A stretch of 64,000 nt of DNA from Carettochelys insculpta (taxonomy: Eukaryota > Chordata > Testudines > Carettochelyidae): the NCBI RefSeq assembly GCF_033958435.1, contig NC_134138.1, positions 183,638,798-183,702,797 of the forward strand. Reading direction: 5' to 3'. Each line of letters starts with the position of its first letter. Position 1 is the first letter of the stretch. Below the pieces are notes generated by a model. That model was not told where the DNA came from, ran no database searches, and saw only the letters and a list, made by a program, of their open reading frames with translations. Positions 1 to 12,140 of this stretch are shown here, in pieces. Both the position numbers and the translations under genes were made by a program.

Positions 1-1453
1 CATTTTATAAATACCGTAAGCTTTTAGGGGCAGGGACTATGGAAACAGAACCTCAGCTGGTATAAATGGGTTTAACTCCACTGAAGGCAATGGTATCTTT
101 TAAGTATTAACACAGCTTAGCACCACTGAATCCGCATAGTAACATTTAAATAGCTATAATTTACATCGGGAGGGGTTAAATCAATTTGCATCAGTTGCAT
201 ATTGGACCCCATGTGACTTTCAGTGTTATTTAAAGGACCAAACTCATTATTAGTACTTAAAAATAAGTAAAATAAAATTAAATGTTAAACTAGCACATAA
301 TCTACTTAATTACTGAAGTTGTGTCTGTCTATCAGCAGGATTTCAGAATTACAATTGCAGGACTGACTGGAGAAAGCAAACTTTTTGAAGGGAGGCTCCA
401 TAAAAGTTGATAAATTTTACTTTTCTAAATTTTTTGGCTGCCGAGGTGGGAAAGTAGAGCAAGTCCAGCTTTGAGGCTTGCCCAGCTTCATCTTCAGGGA
501 ACATTTGTGGACAAGAAGCAGACCCCTGAAAATAAGATTTTATGATGGAAATACTAACAAACCATTAACTATATGGCAACGTCAGCCGACACTACTAGAA
601 TATTTCTTCATTTTGTATTATATACATTAAGTCCATTGAATCTGTTTCCCATATTCTTTTGAATGTATGTATGATGGATGGTATGAAAGTTTCCTTATTC
701 TTGGCAATGCCCTGTCCTCTTATAGATTTGGAACTAAACTGATGGTAGTCTTCAACACCCTGTTCTCTTTTTTTCTTTCTTTGTCTGATAAGTACACCTA
801 TTAATAGCTTGTGAGCAGCTTCCCATTATTAAAACTCAAAGTGGCACAGTGTCAGACTTGATACCCATACTCACTGTGAGCAGCAAACTTAACTTCATGA
901 GAGGTCTTATGTGACTTAAAGATATCACAATCAGGCCCTCAATTAAGATGATTATATTTTCTTTTGTAAGCAGACATACATATGGGCCATATAGATTCCA
1001 TAATCTATTGTCTGGTTTCTATTATACTTGAAACAGTCTTAATGGAAAAACTCTTTTGTCTTTTTGATTTTGATAGGCATTTTCAAATGTTACATATTGT
1101 GTCTATTTATTCCTTTCTGATACACAAAAGTACATGTATTCGTTTTTGCTTGACCTTTAGTATTGTATTACTTTTTAATAGAGACTGAAGGAGACTACTT
1201 TATAGATAAAACATTTATGCAGATAAAAATACATGAATTTAGTGTTTATGAAAAGCACCAAACCACAACCATGGAGTTGGAGTCCTCTTTATGTCTACAG
1301 AGCATATGTCAAATGAGCTGCAACAGAGATAGGCTTCTCACACTATCCCATCAATATGTCTCAGCCAACAAGGACTTGGAGGCATCACGTCTAGGAACAA
1401 TATGTCAGTTCAGTTTCCATAAATCTTTAGCTATGCTACTAAGGTTACCCGCT
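1..1453. other. unassigned AT-rich sequence
   Basis: No coding region, RNA gene or repeat family could be recognised here. The short open frames have low-complexity, non-conserved translations and no splice context. Confidence 0.5.
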
Positions 1454-1707
1454 TGGTGTCGATCTCCCAGGGTTCTACTTCACACATCTAGTATAGACGT
1501 GTGAAATCGACCTCTCAGGGGTCGCAGTCGACCCCATACTCCTCGCAAGGAGTAAGGTAGGTCAACTTGAGAAACTCTCTTGTCAACCTTCTCCAGAATG
1601 AACAGCCAAGTTAACCGAGTGCAGATACATTGATTTTAGCTACACAAATGCTGTAGCTAAAATTGAACATCTGTGATCGACTTACTTTGCGTAGTGTAGA
1701 TGTAGCC
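1454..1707 (-). mobile_element. Harbinger-type MITE fragment, one end lost
   Basis: The right end reads GTGTAGATGTAGCC, the inverted form of the GGCTACATCTACAC terminus used by several elements in this window. Read in reverse, the body contains a GTTGACAAGAGAG hairpin-like segment, then GACCCCTGAGAGGTCGA. The same order of motifs occurs in the complete element at 44574-44849, so these are two copies of one family. The matching left terminus is not visible, so this copy is probably truncated near 1454. Confidence 0.55.
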
Positions 1708-2620
1708 TAAGATTACTAACAAGGGTATCAACAGTAGTAATGATGTTTGTGATATGATCATATGACCACTAAGCACTGTGCCAAGACCTAAGTTTGTTTT
1801 CAAAGAGTGATCTAAGGATACACATCCTATCACATTCCTGATTCTCTTTAGTGCAAACAAGTATTTTGTAAGGTGCTAGTGTTCTCACTTAAAATTCAAT
1901 AATTTCCATTTTTAGCGTTTCTGGTTATTCCAAGAACCCTCTTAAAATATATTAAAGCAAAAGACTGTTAAATAAAAGGCTAATCAGCCTTTCAGCTGAT
2001 ACAACATTCTATCATTCCTTCACCAGAATGACCATTTGAACCCTTTTTTAAGAAAGGTCACTGTCTTCTTTATAATCTTAAGATTGTAAGTACTAGGATG
2101 TTAAATTTTAATGTAACACAGCCTCTATCTAACTGAAACCCACTCCAGGATAAGCTTTGTTCAGTCATTATTAACAGACATAACCAATGGTACAAGTGGT
2201 AATTCAAAAAATGGCAGAAAAACCTACATCTATTCTCTTTATTAGGATAAACAGGGCCATGAACACTTGGTGGTAAGAAAGAAGAAAAATATCTAGGGGA
2301 AAAGTTACTTCAAAATTCTCTTAAAAATCAGTTTTTCCTAATAATCATTTTATAATCTATATAAAAGTATAACACTGTATCTTGCCCTCACCAGAATGAT
2401 CATTTGAACCCTCTTTTTAGAAAAGTCACTGTCTTCTTTATAATCTTAAGATCGTAAGTATTAGGATGTTAAAACACTTTATTTTGGAAAGAGGGGTTTT
2501 CTGTTCTTTAGACTGAAAGACTTATGCTGCATTTGAGTGGGGCCTCTTGCTACTATCCTAACAAAAATATGTACTACTACAACTTTAAGTTACAGGGTCA
2601 GATGTTTAACTCCGCAATGA
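1708..2620. other. unassigned sequence with a diverged direct repeat
   Basis: No gene is seen. An 84-base segment starting CACCAGAATGA and ending GGATGTTAAA occurs at 2021-2104 and again at 2389-2472 with a handful of mismatches, 368 bases apart in direct orientation. Confidence 0.5.
2021..2472 (+). repeat. direct repeat pair, 84 bp, spaced 368 bp
   Basis: The copies at 2021-2104 and 2389-2472 share the core CACTGTCTTCTTTATAATCT and differ at scattered positions (for example GACCATTTG/GATCATTTG and GTACTAGG/GTATTAGG). This looks like a local duplication that has since diverged. The pair does not have TG...CA ends like LTRs. Confidence 0.7.
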
Positions 2621-5447
2621 AGCCTCTACAAGCTCCATGCCAGTCCCAAGCCTGGATGAAGGAGGAGGGTTGGTCAGATGAGTGTCAATGCGCTGACTGT
2701 CAAACAACAATACAAATGAAATCTGATGCCAGTACAACTAAATGATAAAACATGCTGGCTCAGACGTCACCTGGATAAACAAGGTCTCCGATACCAATTA
2801 AGCAATCGGGGTTGGGTCAATAAGTTGGCTACCGAAAGAAAATGACAACTAACACATATGCTATCCATCGGAACGTGGAACATCTGAACACTGTGAGCTA
2901 CTTCGGAAGGAGATGGAGAGATACAAATGCAATATACTTGGACTGGCAGAGATGTATTGGACAGCATCAGGAGAAATATGTGATTGCAAAGTCATTTGGT
3001 CAGGAAACGAAACGAAGCATGAAGCAGGAGTCGGATTCCTTCTTAGCAAAACAGCTAGATGAGCATTATTAGGATAAAAACCGATGAGTGGAAGAATGAG
3101 GGTAGCGAGATTCAAAGCAAAATCGTTCAACATCTCAGTCATTCAGGTATATGCACCCACATCGGACAGTATGGAGGAAGAGATTGAGCTATTCTATAAA
3201 GACTTGAAAAAGACAGTTGAGGAGATACAGAAGAAAGATGTGTTGATCATCGGAGGAGATTGGACTGCGAAGGTTGGAACAGATAATGAAAGTTGGGAGA
3301 GAGTCATGGGAAGGTTTGGATACGGAGAAAGAAACGAACGAGATGAGAAACTACTAGAGTTTGCTACAGAGCATGAGATGGTGATCTGCAACACAAGGTT
3401 CCAACAAAAGGACTGTAGGAAGTAGAAACGGCGATTGAATGACGGGAAGTCCAAGAACATGGTAGATATGATTTTCATAAGAAGATGGATAACATCAGTA
3501 CAGCAGTGCCGAACTTTCCAAGGCACAGATATTGACTCAGACCACAGTCTAGTGATCACAAACATCGAGATAAAACTCACAAGAAGATGTAAGGCACAGT
3601 TTAAGGAAAGAAGAGACATGTGGGGCTATGTGAGGAAAAAACAGGGAATGCATACAGAACAGCGCTCGAAGAGAAGATTGAGAATATCGCCACAGAAAAA
3701 GACCTAGATAAGAGAGAAACATTAGTAGGAAATGGCAACCGAAGCAGATGGCGATCAAAGATGAGAACGAAGAAGTGCTCATGAACAGGGAGAAGATTGT
3801 GCAACAATGGACAAGATATTGCACCAATTTATAAAAAGCACACTTGTACCCAAGTGTCTCAGAGAGACTGATTGAAGAACTGAAAGAGATATCTCCACCA
3901 AGCATCGAGAGCGAGACCCATATTTCAAAGGAGGAAGTAGAAGAAGCAGTGAAACAACTAAACAACAATAAGAGCCCTGGAAACGATAAGATCATGGGAG
4001 AGATTATCAAATATGGTGGAGAAACCATGATTCAGGAAATACACCAACTATGTAATATAGCATGGAAAGCAGGGAAGGCACCTAAGGAATGGACAAGATC
4101 TGTGCTAGTGACAATACCCAAGAAAGAAAATACATTGGAGTACAAGAACTACAGAACGATTGCCCCAACGAGTCATCTAGGCAAGGTGCCGATGACAATA
4201 CTGATGGAGAGACTAAGATTGCAGATAGAAGAACGTATGGCAGACAAGCAAGCAGGGTTCAGAAAAGATAGGCGTACCATACAGCAGATATCAGCACTAA
4301 GACTGATAGCGGAGAAAGCTCGAAGAACAAGAATGTATACGTTTGCTTCGTCGATTTTCAAAAGGCATTTGACAGTATAGATCAGAAAGTGACTTGGATG
4401 GTGTTGGAGTCATATGGAGTGGATAACAGACTGATACGGTTGTGGAAGTATATCAATAACAATGCGGAGGCAGTGGTGAGAACGTGGGGAGTTGGTTAGT
4501 TGGTTTAAAACAAGTAGCGGTATGAGACAAGGAGATCCAATATCACCAAGTATCTTCATCGCACGTCTGGAGAGAGCGATGGACAAGATCAAGGAAGAGG
4601 CAGAAGGTATACCTGTGCATGGGAAAAGAATTAACAACTTGAGGTTTGCAGATGATATAGCTATCATTGAGAAAGATGAGGAGAAGCTAGCGAAAACACT
4701 GGAGGGGCTAAACAAAGAAGGGAAGCGGTATGGACAGATTATGAACATTGCTAAAACAAAAACAATGGTATTTAGAGATAAGGAAATGGGAAGGAAGATC
4801 AATGTAGATGGTATTGAACTAGACAATGTAGAGAAGTTCACATATCTGGGGAGCAACATAACATATGATCTAGACTATAAAAAGGAAATAGTGACTAGAA
4901 TAGCAAAAGCAAGAGCGAGTTTGAAGGTGATGGATAAGATCTGGAAAAGCAAAGCAATTAGCTTAGGAATGAAGCTGAGCATCCTGAAAATGTGTATCTT
5001 CAGCAGCATGTTGTATGGACATGAGACATGGGTGATAACGAAAGATCTGAAAAGAAGAACATTGGTGTTCGAAAGGAGTTGTTATAGAAAGATTCTGAGA
5101 ATAGGATGGATGCAGAAGGTCACCAATGAGGAATTATATAGAAAGATACAACCGAAAGAGAACCTGCTGCAGAAGGTTATAAAATGGAAGCTACAACTAT
5201 TTGGGCACATTTGTAGAATGAACGACGAACGAAAAATCAAGACCCTAATATTTGGCATAATGGATGGTTCGAATAGCAGAGGCAGACCCCAAAGAGAATG
5301 GGCAAATAATATAGTAGATTGGTGCGGAGCTAGTCTACAGAAACTAAGCCACTGTGCACTGGACAGGGAAAGATGCAAGGAAATAGTAAGAGAGGCACCA
5401 GACACCAATGGACGCTGAGCCCACGGTTATTGACGATGATGATGATG
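2620..5447 (+). mobile_element. RTE-clade (BovB-like) LINE, degenerate
   Basis: The element runs from a 5' segment near 2620 (start uncertain) through an endonuclease-like region and a reverse transcriptase to a short (GAT)n tail at 5432-5447. Short trinucleotide tails are usual for RTE LINEs. The order endonuclease, RT and short C-terminal domain, and the GDW.AKVG and LRFADDIA motifs, point to the RTE clade. Internal frameshifts and stops show that it is dead. A deletion derivative of the same family lies at 62168-62341 on the opposite strand. Confidence 0.75.
2842..5418 (+). pseudogene. RTE LINE endonuclease/reverse transcriptase remnant
   Basis: When functional, this polyprotein nicks genomic DNA and copies its own RNA into it. 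The endonuclease part is scattered over several frames at 2842-3700. A recognisable piece at 3084-3425 reads VYAPTSDS and then IIGGDWTAKVG, where the Asn expected in the catalytic GDWNAKVG motif is Thr. The RT begins near 3844 with NNNKSPGNDKI, continues with QAGFRKDRRT, shifts frame before FVDFQKAFDSI (about 4347-4377), and shifts back near 4490 for GMRQGDPISP and LRFADDIA (about 4640-4665, catalytic DD retained). The C-terminal part, with LFGHICRMND and SRGRPQREW, stays open to the TGA at 5416-5418. At least two frameshifts in the RT and several breaks in the endonuclease make it non-functional. Family assignment is by motif recognition and needs a repeat-library search. Confidence 0.8.
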
Positions 5448-6923
5448 CCAGATATTTGGTGGAAAACAGTGCTGGCCCACCAAAGTCAAGAGCTGAACAT
5501 CAATTTACACAACCTGAGATGCTCTCTCACAGTGTTGTTGTTCCATAGTTAGCATAACAGAACAGACTAGGGCCTTATCTACACTAAAAAGGGTTTTCCA
5601 GTAACAATCTAGCAAAAATTGTAGTGGAAAATTCTGTTATGGGTATAGCTTATATCACTTTCCTGAATGAAATGAGCTATAGGTGGAAGAAGTTTATTAC
5701 CAATGTAACTGTTTCTACAGTAAGGTTTTGAGGGTGTAGCTATGTCACTTAGAGCTGTGAATTTTCAGACTCCTCTCCATCAAACTCCTATGTCAGCAAA
5801 ATTTAAATGTAGAACAACCTTAGTTTGTGATGTGACAGTAAAGACTACTTTCCAGATTCCCATGCAGTGAGTCAATTCTGATGAACTGGAAAGGTTGTAA
5901 AAAGTCTCTCTTAACCCAAGTCACCTGCTTATCAATTGCAATAAAATAACTTACAAGATGCATGGGACAATAGTCAGACTGGATAAATGGGAATCAGGTC
6001 TTGTAAAAGATATTATGATGTCTTGCTTGCATTAATTACATGAACATTTGAGTCAACTGTTCCTGGCTTGTATTAATTTCATGATTCAAAATATCCTGAC
6101 TTTACAGCACATGTAAAGTATTTCATATTGGGACAGTTTTTGTCTAAGTAAACTAAGAACTGCAACGTATGTTTTGCCTTGTTGTGTTTTATTACCATTT
6201 GTTCCCATATTATAATTACCAACCAGGATTCAGAAGGCTTACCATACTGGCCAACAGTTTAAAAATAAGCAACACTGGTTTCATTAGGGTACATTACACA
6301 GTTGGAATTCCTGTTCTTCTTTATTCACTGAGGAAGTGCAAATGTAGTCTGGAGAAAACTCTGGTTTACACATTTGCACCAGCCTCGGTGGAAAATATTC
6401 TGAGTGGTTTTTTTCCCTACAACATGTGTCAGATACGGAAGGAGTGGGAATTGCTCACTACAAAAGTAAAATAAACTGTCTACAGCTGCACATAACCAGT
6501 TTGCAATACACACAGAAAGGTCAGAGACTATCAACATTCATCTGTGTGTATAGTTCTTTCCTGTTGACTATTTCCATTGGCTTCACATATGCTTCTTCCC
6601 ACAATATGATGGTTGTGATGTACTGTTACTAGAAATTAGAAGTGTGCATGTGCAGGGAATAAGAAGTGGGGATGGGGGGAGCTTTTTTTCCTCCATGCTG
6701 GTTCCTGTACTCCTAGAGAAATTTCAGTAGTAAAATTAAACCGCAGAACATCAATGTTAAAATGTTAAAATTCTAAATTGAAAAAAAAAACACCAAGAAG
6801 TTCACAGTTCAGTCTGAAACACCTTTCTGAATGCACTGCATTGTGCCTATCCATTCTGAAAACCATTCATTCACTTACTAAGGGCTGACCCTGATGCCAG
6901 TGGGTCCTGAGCTAGCTCTAAGA
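5448..6923. other. unassigned AT-rich sequence, possible weak MITE
   Basis: Nothing coding is recognised. At about 5571 the text GGGCCTTATCTACACTA resembles the terminus of small turtle DNA transposons, but no convincing opposite end or target duplication was found, so it is not annotated separately. Confidence 0.45.
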
Positions 6924-7690
6924 CAGAGGCTGGCAACCAAAATAGTCAGAGGAGCTATTTTTTCAAATTCGGTAACAAAATCGATAATTCAAGAGCCACA
7001 ATGCTTGTGAATACAAGATGGTCCTTAATAACATCAAACCATGCTTTTTGTAACCCCTATTTTTGAGAACAGCACACACACAATGATTTGTAATGTGATA
7101 CATGTTTACTGCAGGACATTCACAAACTTTTTACATACTCTATGTTTGCACCACCATCTCCCTGACTTTCACTCCTGAGCCTTCTCTCTGTCTGGAGGAC
7201 GCTAGATTCTGAACAATTTCTTTCTTTTTTTAAATCACTGCACAGCTGCTCTGGTACTTTACTAAAGCATTCTTTCATAAATTCACCGTCAGTGAGTGGC
7301 TTTCCCCATTTCATGATCTGTTGAGTTGCCACAAAACTAGCCACAGTTATGCTACTTGGTGACTTCATCCATTTAGCGAACGTCATCCACTTAGTTCTTT
7401 CTTTGCTCTGCTTTGCCTAGCAGCTCCTCCACGGCCTTTTTTCTGGCATCTCCAGCTGGATACTTTTTGGCAAAATTAGTGTGTTTTTGAGAAAATGCCT
7501 CTCAAGGTTGCATTTTTTTATTGTTGGCAAATTTCTCATTGCGAATGAGACATAATGGGAGCCCAGTCAAATTTGACATAAACGCAAAGAATTGGGTCCA
7601 TTCAGTGTGAAATTCTCTGTTTTCCTTTTTGATTTTCCTCTTTTTGAAGCCATTCCAACCTCACTTTCATTATGCCAATTTTACTTCACA
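6924..7690 (-). mobile_element. hAT (Charlie-type) transposon, 3' portion
   Basis: The left edge CAGAGGCTGGCAACC resembles the CAGGGGTCGGCAACC terminus common in vertebrate Charlie-type hAT elements. The next about 200 bases match the inverted right part of the short element at 32626-33105 (shared GAGCTATTTTTTC, GGTCCTTAATAA, CACAAACTTTTTACATA), so both belong to one family. Coding sequence reads leftward on the minus strand. The other terminus was not found; an LTR lies beyond it at 7851. Confidence 0.75.
7120..7690 (-). pseudogene. hAT Charlie-type transposase N-terminal remnant
   Basis: A hAT transposase would bind the element ends and cut them with an RNase H-like DDE fold. Here only the N-terminal part survives. 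Reading the minus strand from about 7690 gives a start-like segment with RKTENFT, a zinc-finger-like region with NLERHFLK, then, after a stop near 7420, an open piece at 7386-7120 with ASFVATQQIMKWGKPLTDGE and FMKECFSKVPEQL. The GKP.T.GEF.KEC pattern is typical of the Charlie transposases related to host genes such as ZBED5 and GTF2IRD2. Frameshifts upstream and loss of the catalytic domain mark it as a pseudogene. It could be called a GTF2IRD2-like fragment, but the hAT end beside it favours a transposon. Confidence 0.7.
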
Positions 7691-7850
7691 TTTAATTTCA
7701 GTTTTCTTTCTTAAAATGCATGTTGCCCTTCACAGCAGAAATGTTACAAGCTTCCTTTTCCTTTTCAGAATCAAGACTTTCTTGGCAACATGATCAAAAC
7801 ACAGATACAGCATCATATCCCACAATGCACAGCCCATATTAAAGGGAGAG

Positions 7851-8522
7851 TGTGATGGGGAGTACCAACCTCACAGTCAGTAGCCGGGGGGTGGAGGCCA
7901 GGGTTCGGTGGATGGAATAGGCCCCTTCCCCGCAGCGCTGCTGGGCGTGCTCCAACTGCAGCCCCCATATAAAGGCCAGGGAGGCCAATCAGTTGGGGCT
8001 AGCCACCAGGGGAGAAGGAGCTCCTGCTAGAACTTGGAAGCAGCAGCCACCAGAGGAGCACCAGTGGTTCGAGAAGCAGCAGCAGCTGGTGCCACCGCCA
8101 CCAGCTGGCGAGCAGCAGCAGCAGCAGCAATGACTGTATCCGCAGTGGCAGCACCAGCAGCCCAAGCAGGAGCAGCCAGAGCTGGGATGGCACACCTCAT
8201 CAGAAACAGGATAGGAAGTAGCCCAGGGCAGGGAGCTGGGAGGTTTCCTGCTAGCTTAACATGTGGCGGTAGGATCCCTGCAGAGACACACTCACCACCA
8301 ACAGGGCCCTGGGCTGGAGCCCGATGGATTGGGAGGGCCTGGGCTCCCCTATCCCCACCTCTGTGATGCTGAGGAAGGGGAGCACTGACCTGCCAAGGTC
8401 AACCAAGGCTGCTGAGGCCTGCGTGTACTGACTACGTCACTGAGGCCTGACTAAGCCATGAGGCCTGTGAATAAAGCTAATTATTTCTCCTGCTGTCTTC
8501 AACATTCACCAGGTACATCACA
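7851..8522 (+). mobile_element. solo LTR, 672 bp
   Basis: The block begins TGTGATGGGG and ends GTACATCACA, giving the TG...CA borders and a 7-bp inverted terminal repeat (TGTGATG/CATCACA) usual for retroviral or Gypsy LTRs. A TATA-like TATAAA is at 7968-7973 and an AATAAA polyadenylation signal at 8470-8475, the right order for a plus-strand LTR. No internal gag or pol is seen on either side, so it is a solo LTR. A target duplication is not evident. The (GCA)n stretch at 8113-8130 lies inside it. The sharp rise in G+C at its borders supports the limits. Confidence 0.7.
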
Positions 8523-8971
8523 GACATATGCAAATATGTTGAAAAAGACAACAGATATTTTATTTGAATCCCTCTTATTTAAAACACACAAGCCAGCCAA
8601 CAGTGCAGTAGTATAAGATACTCACTCCAAAGCTGGGTCTACACATGAGCGCCCTGTCGAAAGGGAGAAAATCAAAGTTCAGCATTCAAAAAAGCGGCCA
8701 TCAAAAGAGAGCACCCGCCGCCATTTTTCAGAACAGCGTTCTGATCTGCTCTTTCTAAGTGCTGTCTAGGTCTTTCGAAAGAGAGCATCCACACGGCTCG
8801 AAGCCCTCTTTTGAAAGGCAGGAGGCAGGAAACGCCACACATGAGGTCCCATGGCCGACAAGCCCTTCCGGGGTCGCAGCCAGCTGCCTCCTTTAAAGGG
8901 CCCCTCCCTCCAGCCTCCCCTCCGCATGACCCAAGTGCTGCCCAGCCTGGCAGAGCCCACTCGTGCCCACC

Positions 8972-10315
8972 ATGGAGGTCCAGAGAGAGCTCCTGCAGGA
9001 GGACGCCCTCACCATGGACGCCCTGCTGGCAGTGCTGTGCACCATTGCTGCAGCTGCACCCGAGCTCATTGGGTGGCTGCGCGGTCTTCCCAGGGCCACA
9101 GGGCTCCCCCACCAGGGCACCGCCGGGCGCCTCGATGTCTCTGGACCCACCCCAGCAGCACCGACTGGTGGGAGCACGTGGTGCTAGGGGAGTGGGGCGA
9201 GGAAAGGTGTCTGCGGAATTTCCGCATGCTGAGGCAGACCTTTGATGAGATCTGCCACTGGCTCGCCCCTGCACTCCGGCACCACGACACCTGCATGAGG
9301 CCAGCCCTCACCCTGGAGAAACAGGTCGTGATTGCCATTTGGAAGCTGGCCACCCCGGACTCCTATCACTCCATGGGACAGCAGTTTGTGGTGGGCAAGG
9401 CCACTGTTGAGGCTATACTTATGGAGGTAAGGTGGGACCGGGTGAGGGGGCACTGGGGCAAGGGGAACCCTCCCCTGCAAGGGGCCAGGTGGGGCAGAGG
9501 CTGGACGGGAGGGGGAGGGGGCAGAATGGGCCCAAGGTGGGGGGCAACATCCGCCACACACACTGGAGCACGTGTCCCCTTTCCCCCTCTGCAGGTCGTC
9601 AGGGCCACCAACGCGATGCTACTCCATAGGGTCGTACACCTGGGGGATGTGGACAACACCATCGCCGGCTTTCAGGACCTGGGCTTCCCGAACTGCATCG
9701 GTGCTTTGGATGGCGCACACCCCCATCCGTGCCCCACCACACAGCACCGGCCAGTACGTGAACAGGAAGGGCTACCATTCAGTGGTGCTCCAGGCCCTGG
9801 TGGACGTGAGGGGCCGGGTCACCGACCTCTACGTGGGCTGGGCCAGCCGCACCCAAGATGCCCAGGTCTTCCAGAACTCCAGCCTCTGCCACCGCATAGG
9901 GGCCAGCACCTTCATCCCCCAGTGGGAGATCCCCATGGTGGAGGACGTCACCATGCCACTCTGCATAGTGGCAGATGCAGCACACCCCCTGCAGCCATGG
10001 CTGATGAGACCCTACACAGGACACCTCAACCCCACCTGGGAGGCGTTCAGTGAACACCTCAACCATGCCCGCAACGTGGTGGAGTGGGCCTTCGGGCGCC
10101 TAAGGGGGTGGTGGAGGTGCCTCCTCACGTGTCTGGAGGTCGGGGTCCCCAACGTGCCCGAGGTGGTGGGTGCCTGTTGCATCCTCCACAACATCATGGA
10201 GGGAAAGGGGGACGCCTCTAATCAGCCAGGCGCCACCCCCATCCACCAGGCCCACCAGGATGGCCACCACATCCGGGAGGCCCTCAGGCAGGCCTTTGCC
10301 GATGGCCACCTCTGA
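8972..10315 (+). pseudogene. Harbinger transposase, copy 1, frameshifted
   Basis: This relative of HARBI1 would cut and rejoin the element with a DDE_4 nuclease domain. A good start is the ATG at 8972, in CCCACCATGG context, but that frame ends at 9187. The conserved DWWE...GEW...CLRNFRM segment (about 9163-9234) is in another frame. A phase-0 intron with GT...AG borders spans 9427-9594. Exon 2 carries IGALDGAH with the first catalytic Asp at 9709-9711, then needs a 1-base shift before RKGYHSVVLQALVDVRGRV. The second Asp (VADAAHPL, 9974-9976) and the Glu (VVEWAFGRL, 10082-10084) remain. D1 to D2 is 265 bases here against 264 in copy 2, which shows the single-base insertion directly. The C-terminus (LRQAFADGHL) is longer than in copy 2. 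AATAAA follows at 10451. Confidence 0.85.
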
Positions 10316-10529
10316 CCTGCACACATGCCCACATCCCACACACATCCGTCACCCACCATCCATGCCACTCCATCCTCCACCCCCACCAGCACAGCACCCG
10401 CACATCCACCACCCACCATCCCCCAAGGAGCACAGCACGGAGTGGTGAATAATAAAGAAACATTTATATAACTGGTTGTGTTGGTAAATATGTACATGGG
10501 GGAACCTAACTTGGAGGGGGCGGGGGGAA

Positions 10530-12140
10530 CCTTACTTGGAGGGGGGCGAGGCGCTCACTCCGGGGCAGGGTGGTGGGCCATGAACCCCATCGGCCCCTGG
10601 AGCCCCTGCCCCCCTGAATTCAGGGTCCCTGACAGCAGGGGGAGGGTGCCGGTAGCATCGGCAAATATTGCCAGTGGGTGGGCCTGGTGGGGGCGGAGGG
10701 GCCAGGCTCAGTGGGAGCAGAGGGGGCAGGCTCGGTGGGGACAGAGGCGGCAGGGCCAGCAAGGGATGATGCCGTGGGGGCCAGGAGGCAAGCCTCAGTG
10801 GCCATGCGCTCCTGCACAGTGTGGCCAATGCCCTCAAGGGTGTCCAGCAGCCTATCCCAGGCTGCCCTCCACCACTCCATGTCGGCCCAGGCGAGCTGGA
10901 GGTGCTCCTCAGCCACCTCGGTCTGGCACTGGCTGGCTGGATCTTCCTTAGCCCAGCAGGGGGCACTCCAGCTACAGCCCCAATGGCACGCTGCCTGGGG
11001 TGGCATCCAGACACCTCTGATGCCTGAGGGCAGGCTCTCCGGAACAAGGGACGGCGTGGGGCTCTCCTGGCCCACAGATGGTGCGGCTGTGTGGAGAGGA
11101 GGAGAGCATGTCAGTAGTGTGCCCCGGATGGAGGGGAGCCAGCTGTGGCCTACCTGCCTGAGCCCACTTATGGGGCCCCCATAAGGGACACTGACTCCCC
11201 CAGGGAGCACTGAGCTGCACCCCCTGGGACCGGGCCTCCCAGCCTAGGTGTGATTCCAGGGGTCTCTCCCGCAGGTCGCCCTTCCTGACCTGTGGTGCGC
11301 GGGCCCTGGGCACCATCCGGCACCAACCGGTCACCACCCCTGTGCGGCTTACAGCGCTGTCCACCGGGGGTGGGTGATGGGCATCGCTGGTGTGCCACCG
11401 TGGGGTGCCACATCCCACGTGGGAGCTGGCCTGCGTGCGGCCTGGGACCACCAGTTCCATGTGCGGGTGCCTAGCCATTGCGTCGCCCCCACCCTGTGGA
11501 GTAGGTGTGCACCCCTCCCTGGACGTACCCGAGGGTCCCTTGGCGACATCCGGAAATGTCCGGCCCTCGGTCGCCTGGCTGGAAAAGCGGGAGGGGATCA
11601 CTAGGGTCAGCTCCCCCTCCTCACTCGACCAGTCCCCTCACCCTCCTGGGTCCCTGGTCTGGCCTGCTGCTCCTCCAGCTGCAGCTTCTCCCAGGAAATG
11701 TCCAGGAAAGCCAAGGGGAGTGAACTCTCCTGGGGCCCCAGGATGCTCCATAGCTCCCTGTAGAAGGGGCATGTTGCTGGACCTGCCCTGGAGCATCCGG
11801 CCTGGTCCCTGGCCCAGGCTCATCCCTGACACAGGTCTTTTACCTTGGAAGGTACCTGCTCCGCGGTACGCTCCAGGTGGCCCCTGGTGTGGAAGCCCAT
11901 TGACAGGTGGACGAAGGCTGCAGCATTGCACCGCTTCACACCCATGTGGCACAGGACCTCCTCGTCCCGCCAGAGGCTGAGGAGGTCCTGCAGCTCCTGC
12001 TCCGTCCAGGAGGGGGCCCTTTTTTTTCTCCCCCTGGGAGTCCTGGAAGCCTTGCGGGGGCTCGGAGGGGGGGCCGTGGGGCTCGTGGGGGGGGGGGCTG
12101 GCTGCTTGCCATGCAGCAGCTGGAGCGTCAGGCTGGAGCA
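10530..12140 (-). pseudogene. Harbinger Myb/SANT-like DNA-binding protein, copy 1, broken
   Basis: In Harbinger elements this accessory protein binds subterminal DNA and carries the transposase to the nucleus and ends. On the minus strand near 12010-11830 the frame reads WTEQELQDLLSLWRDEEVL, then MGVKRCNAAAF and SKVKDLCQG, matching the same protein in copies 2 and 3. An in-frame TGA at 11822-11820 stands where the other copies continue GY, so it is interrupted within the DNA-binding domain. Further on, 11210-10620 encodes a second part with WADMEWWRAAWDRLLDTLEG, a helix-forming C-terminal region, then a Pro/Thr/Ser-rich tail. It converges with the transposase on the other strand. Confidence 0.7.

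Noticed and set aside
8034..8366. Ala-rich protein gene
   Set aside because: The frame is a (GCA)n artefact inside the solo LTR.
7851..8522. Full endogenous retrovirus
   Set aside because: Only one LTR is present and no gag, pol or env-like frames adjoin it.
8851..9426. Long host-gene exon starting at ATG 8851
   Set aside because: The frame is open only because of high G+C. Its first about 95 codons are low-complexity Pro/Arg/His text, and the conserved part is Harbinger transposase.
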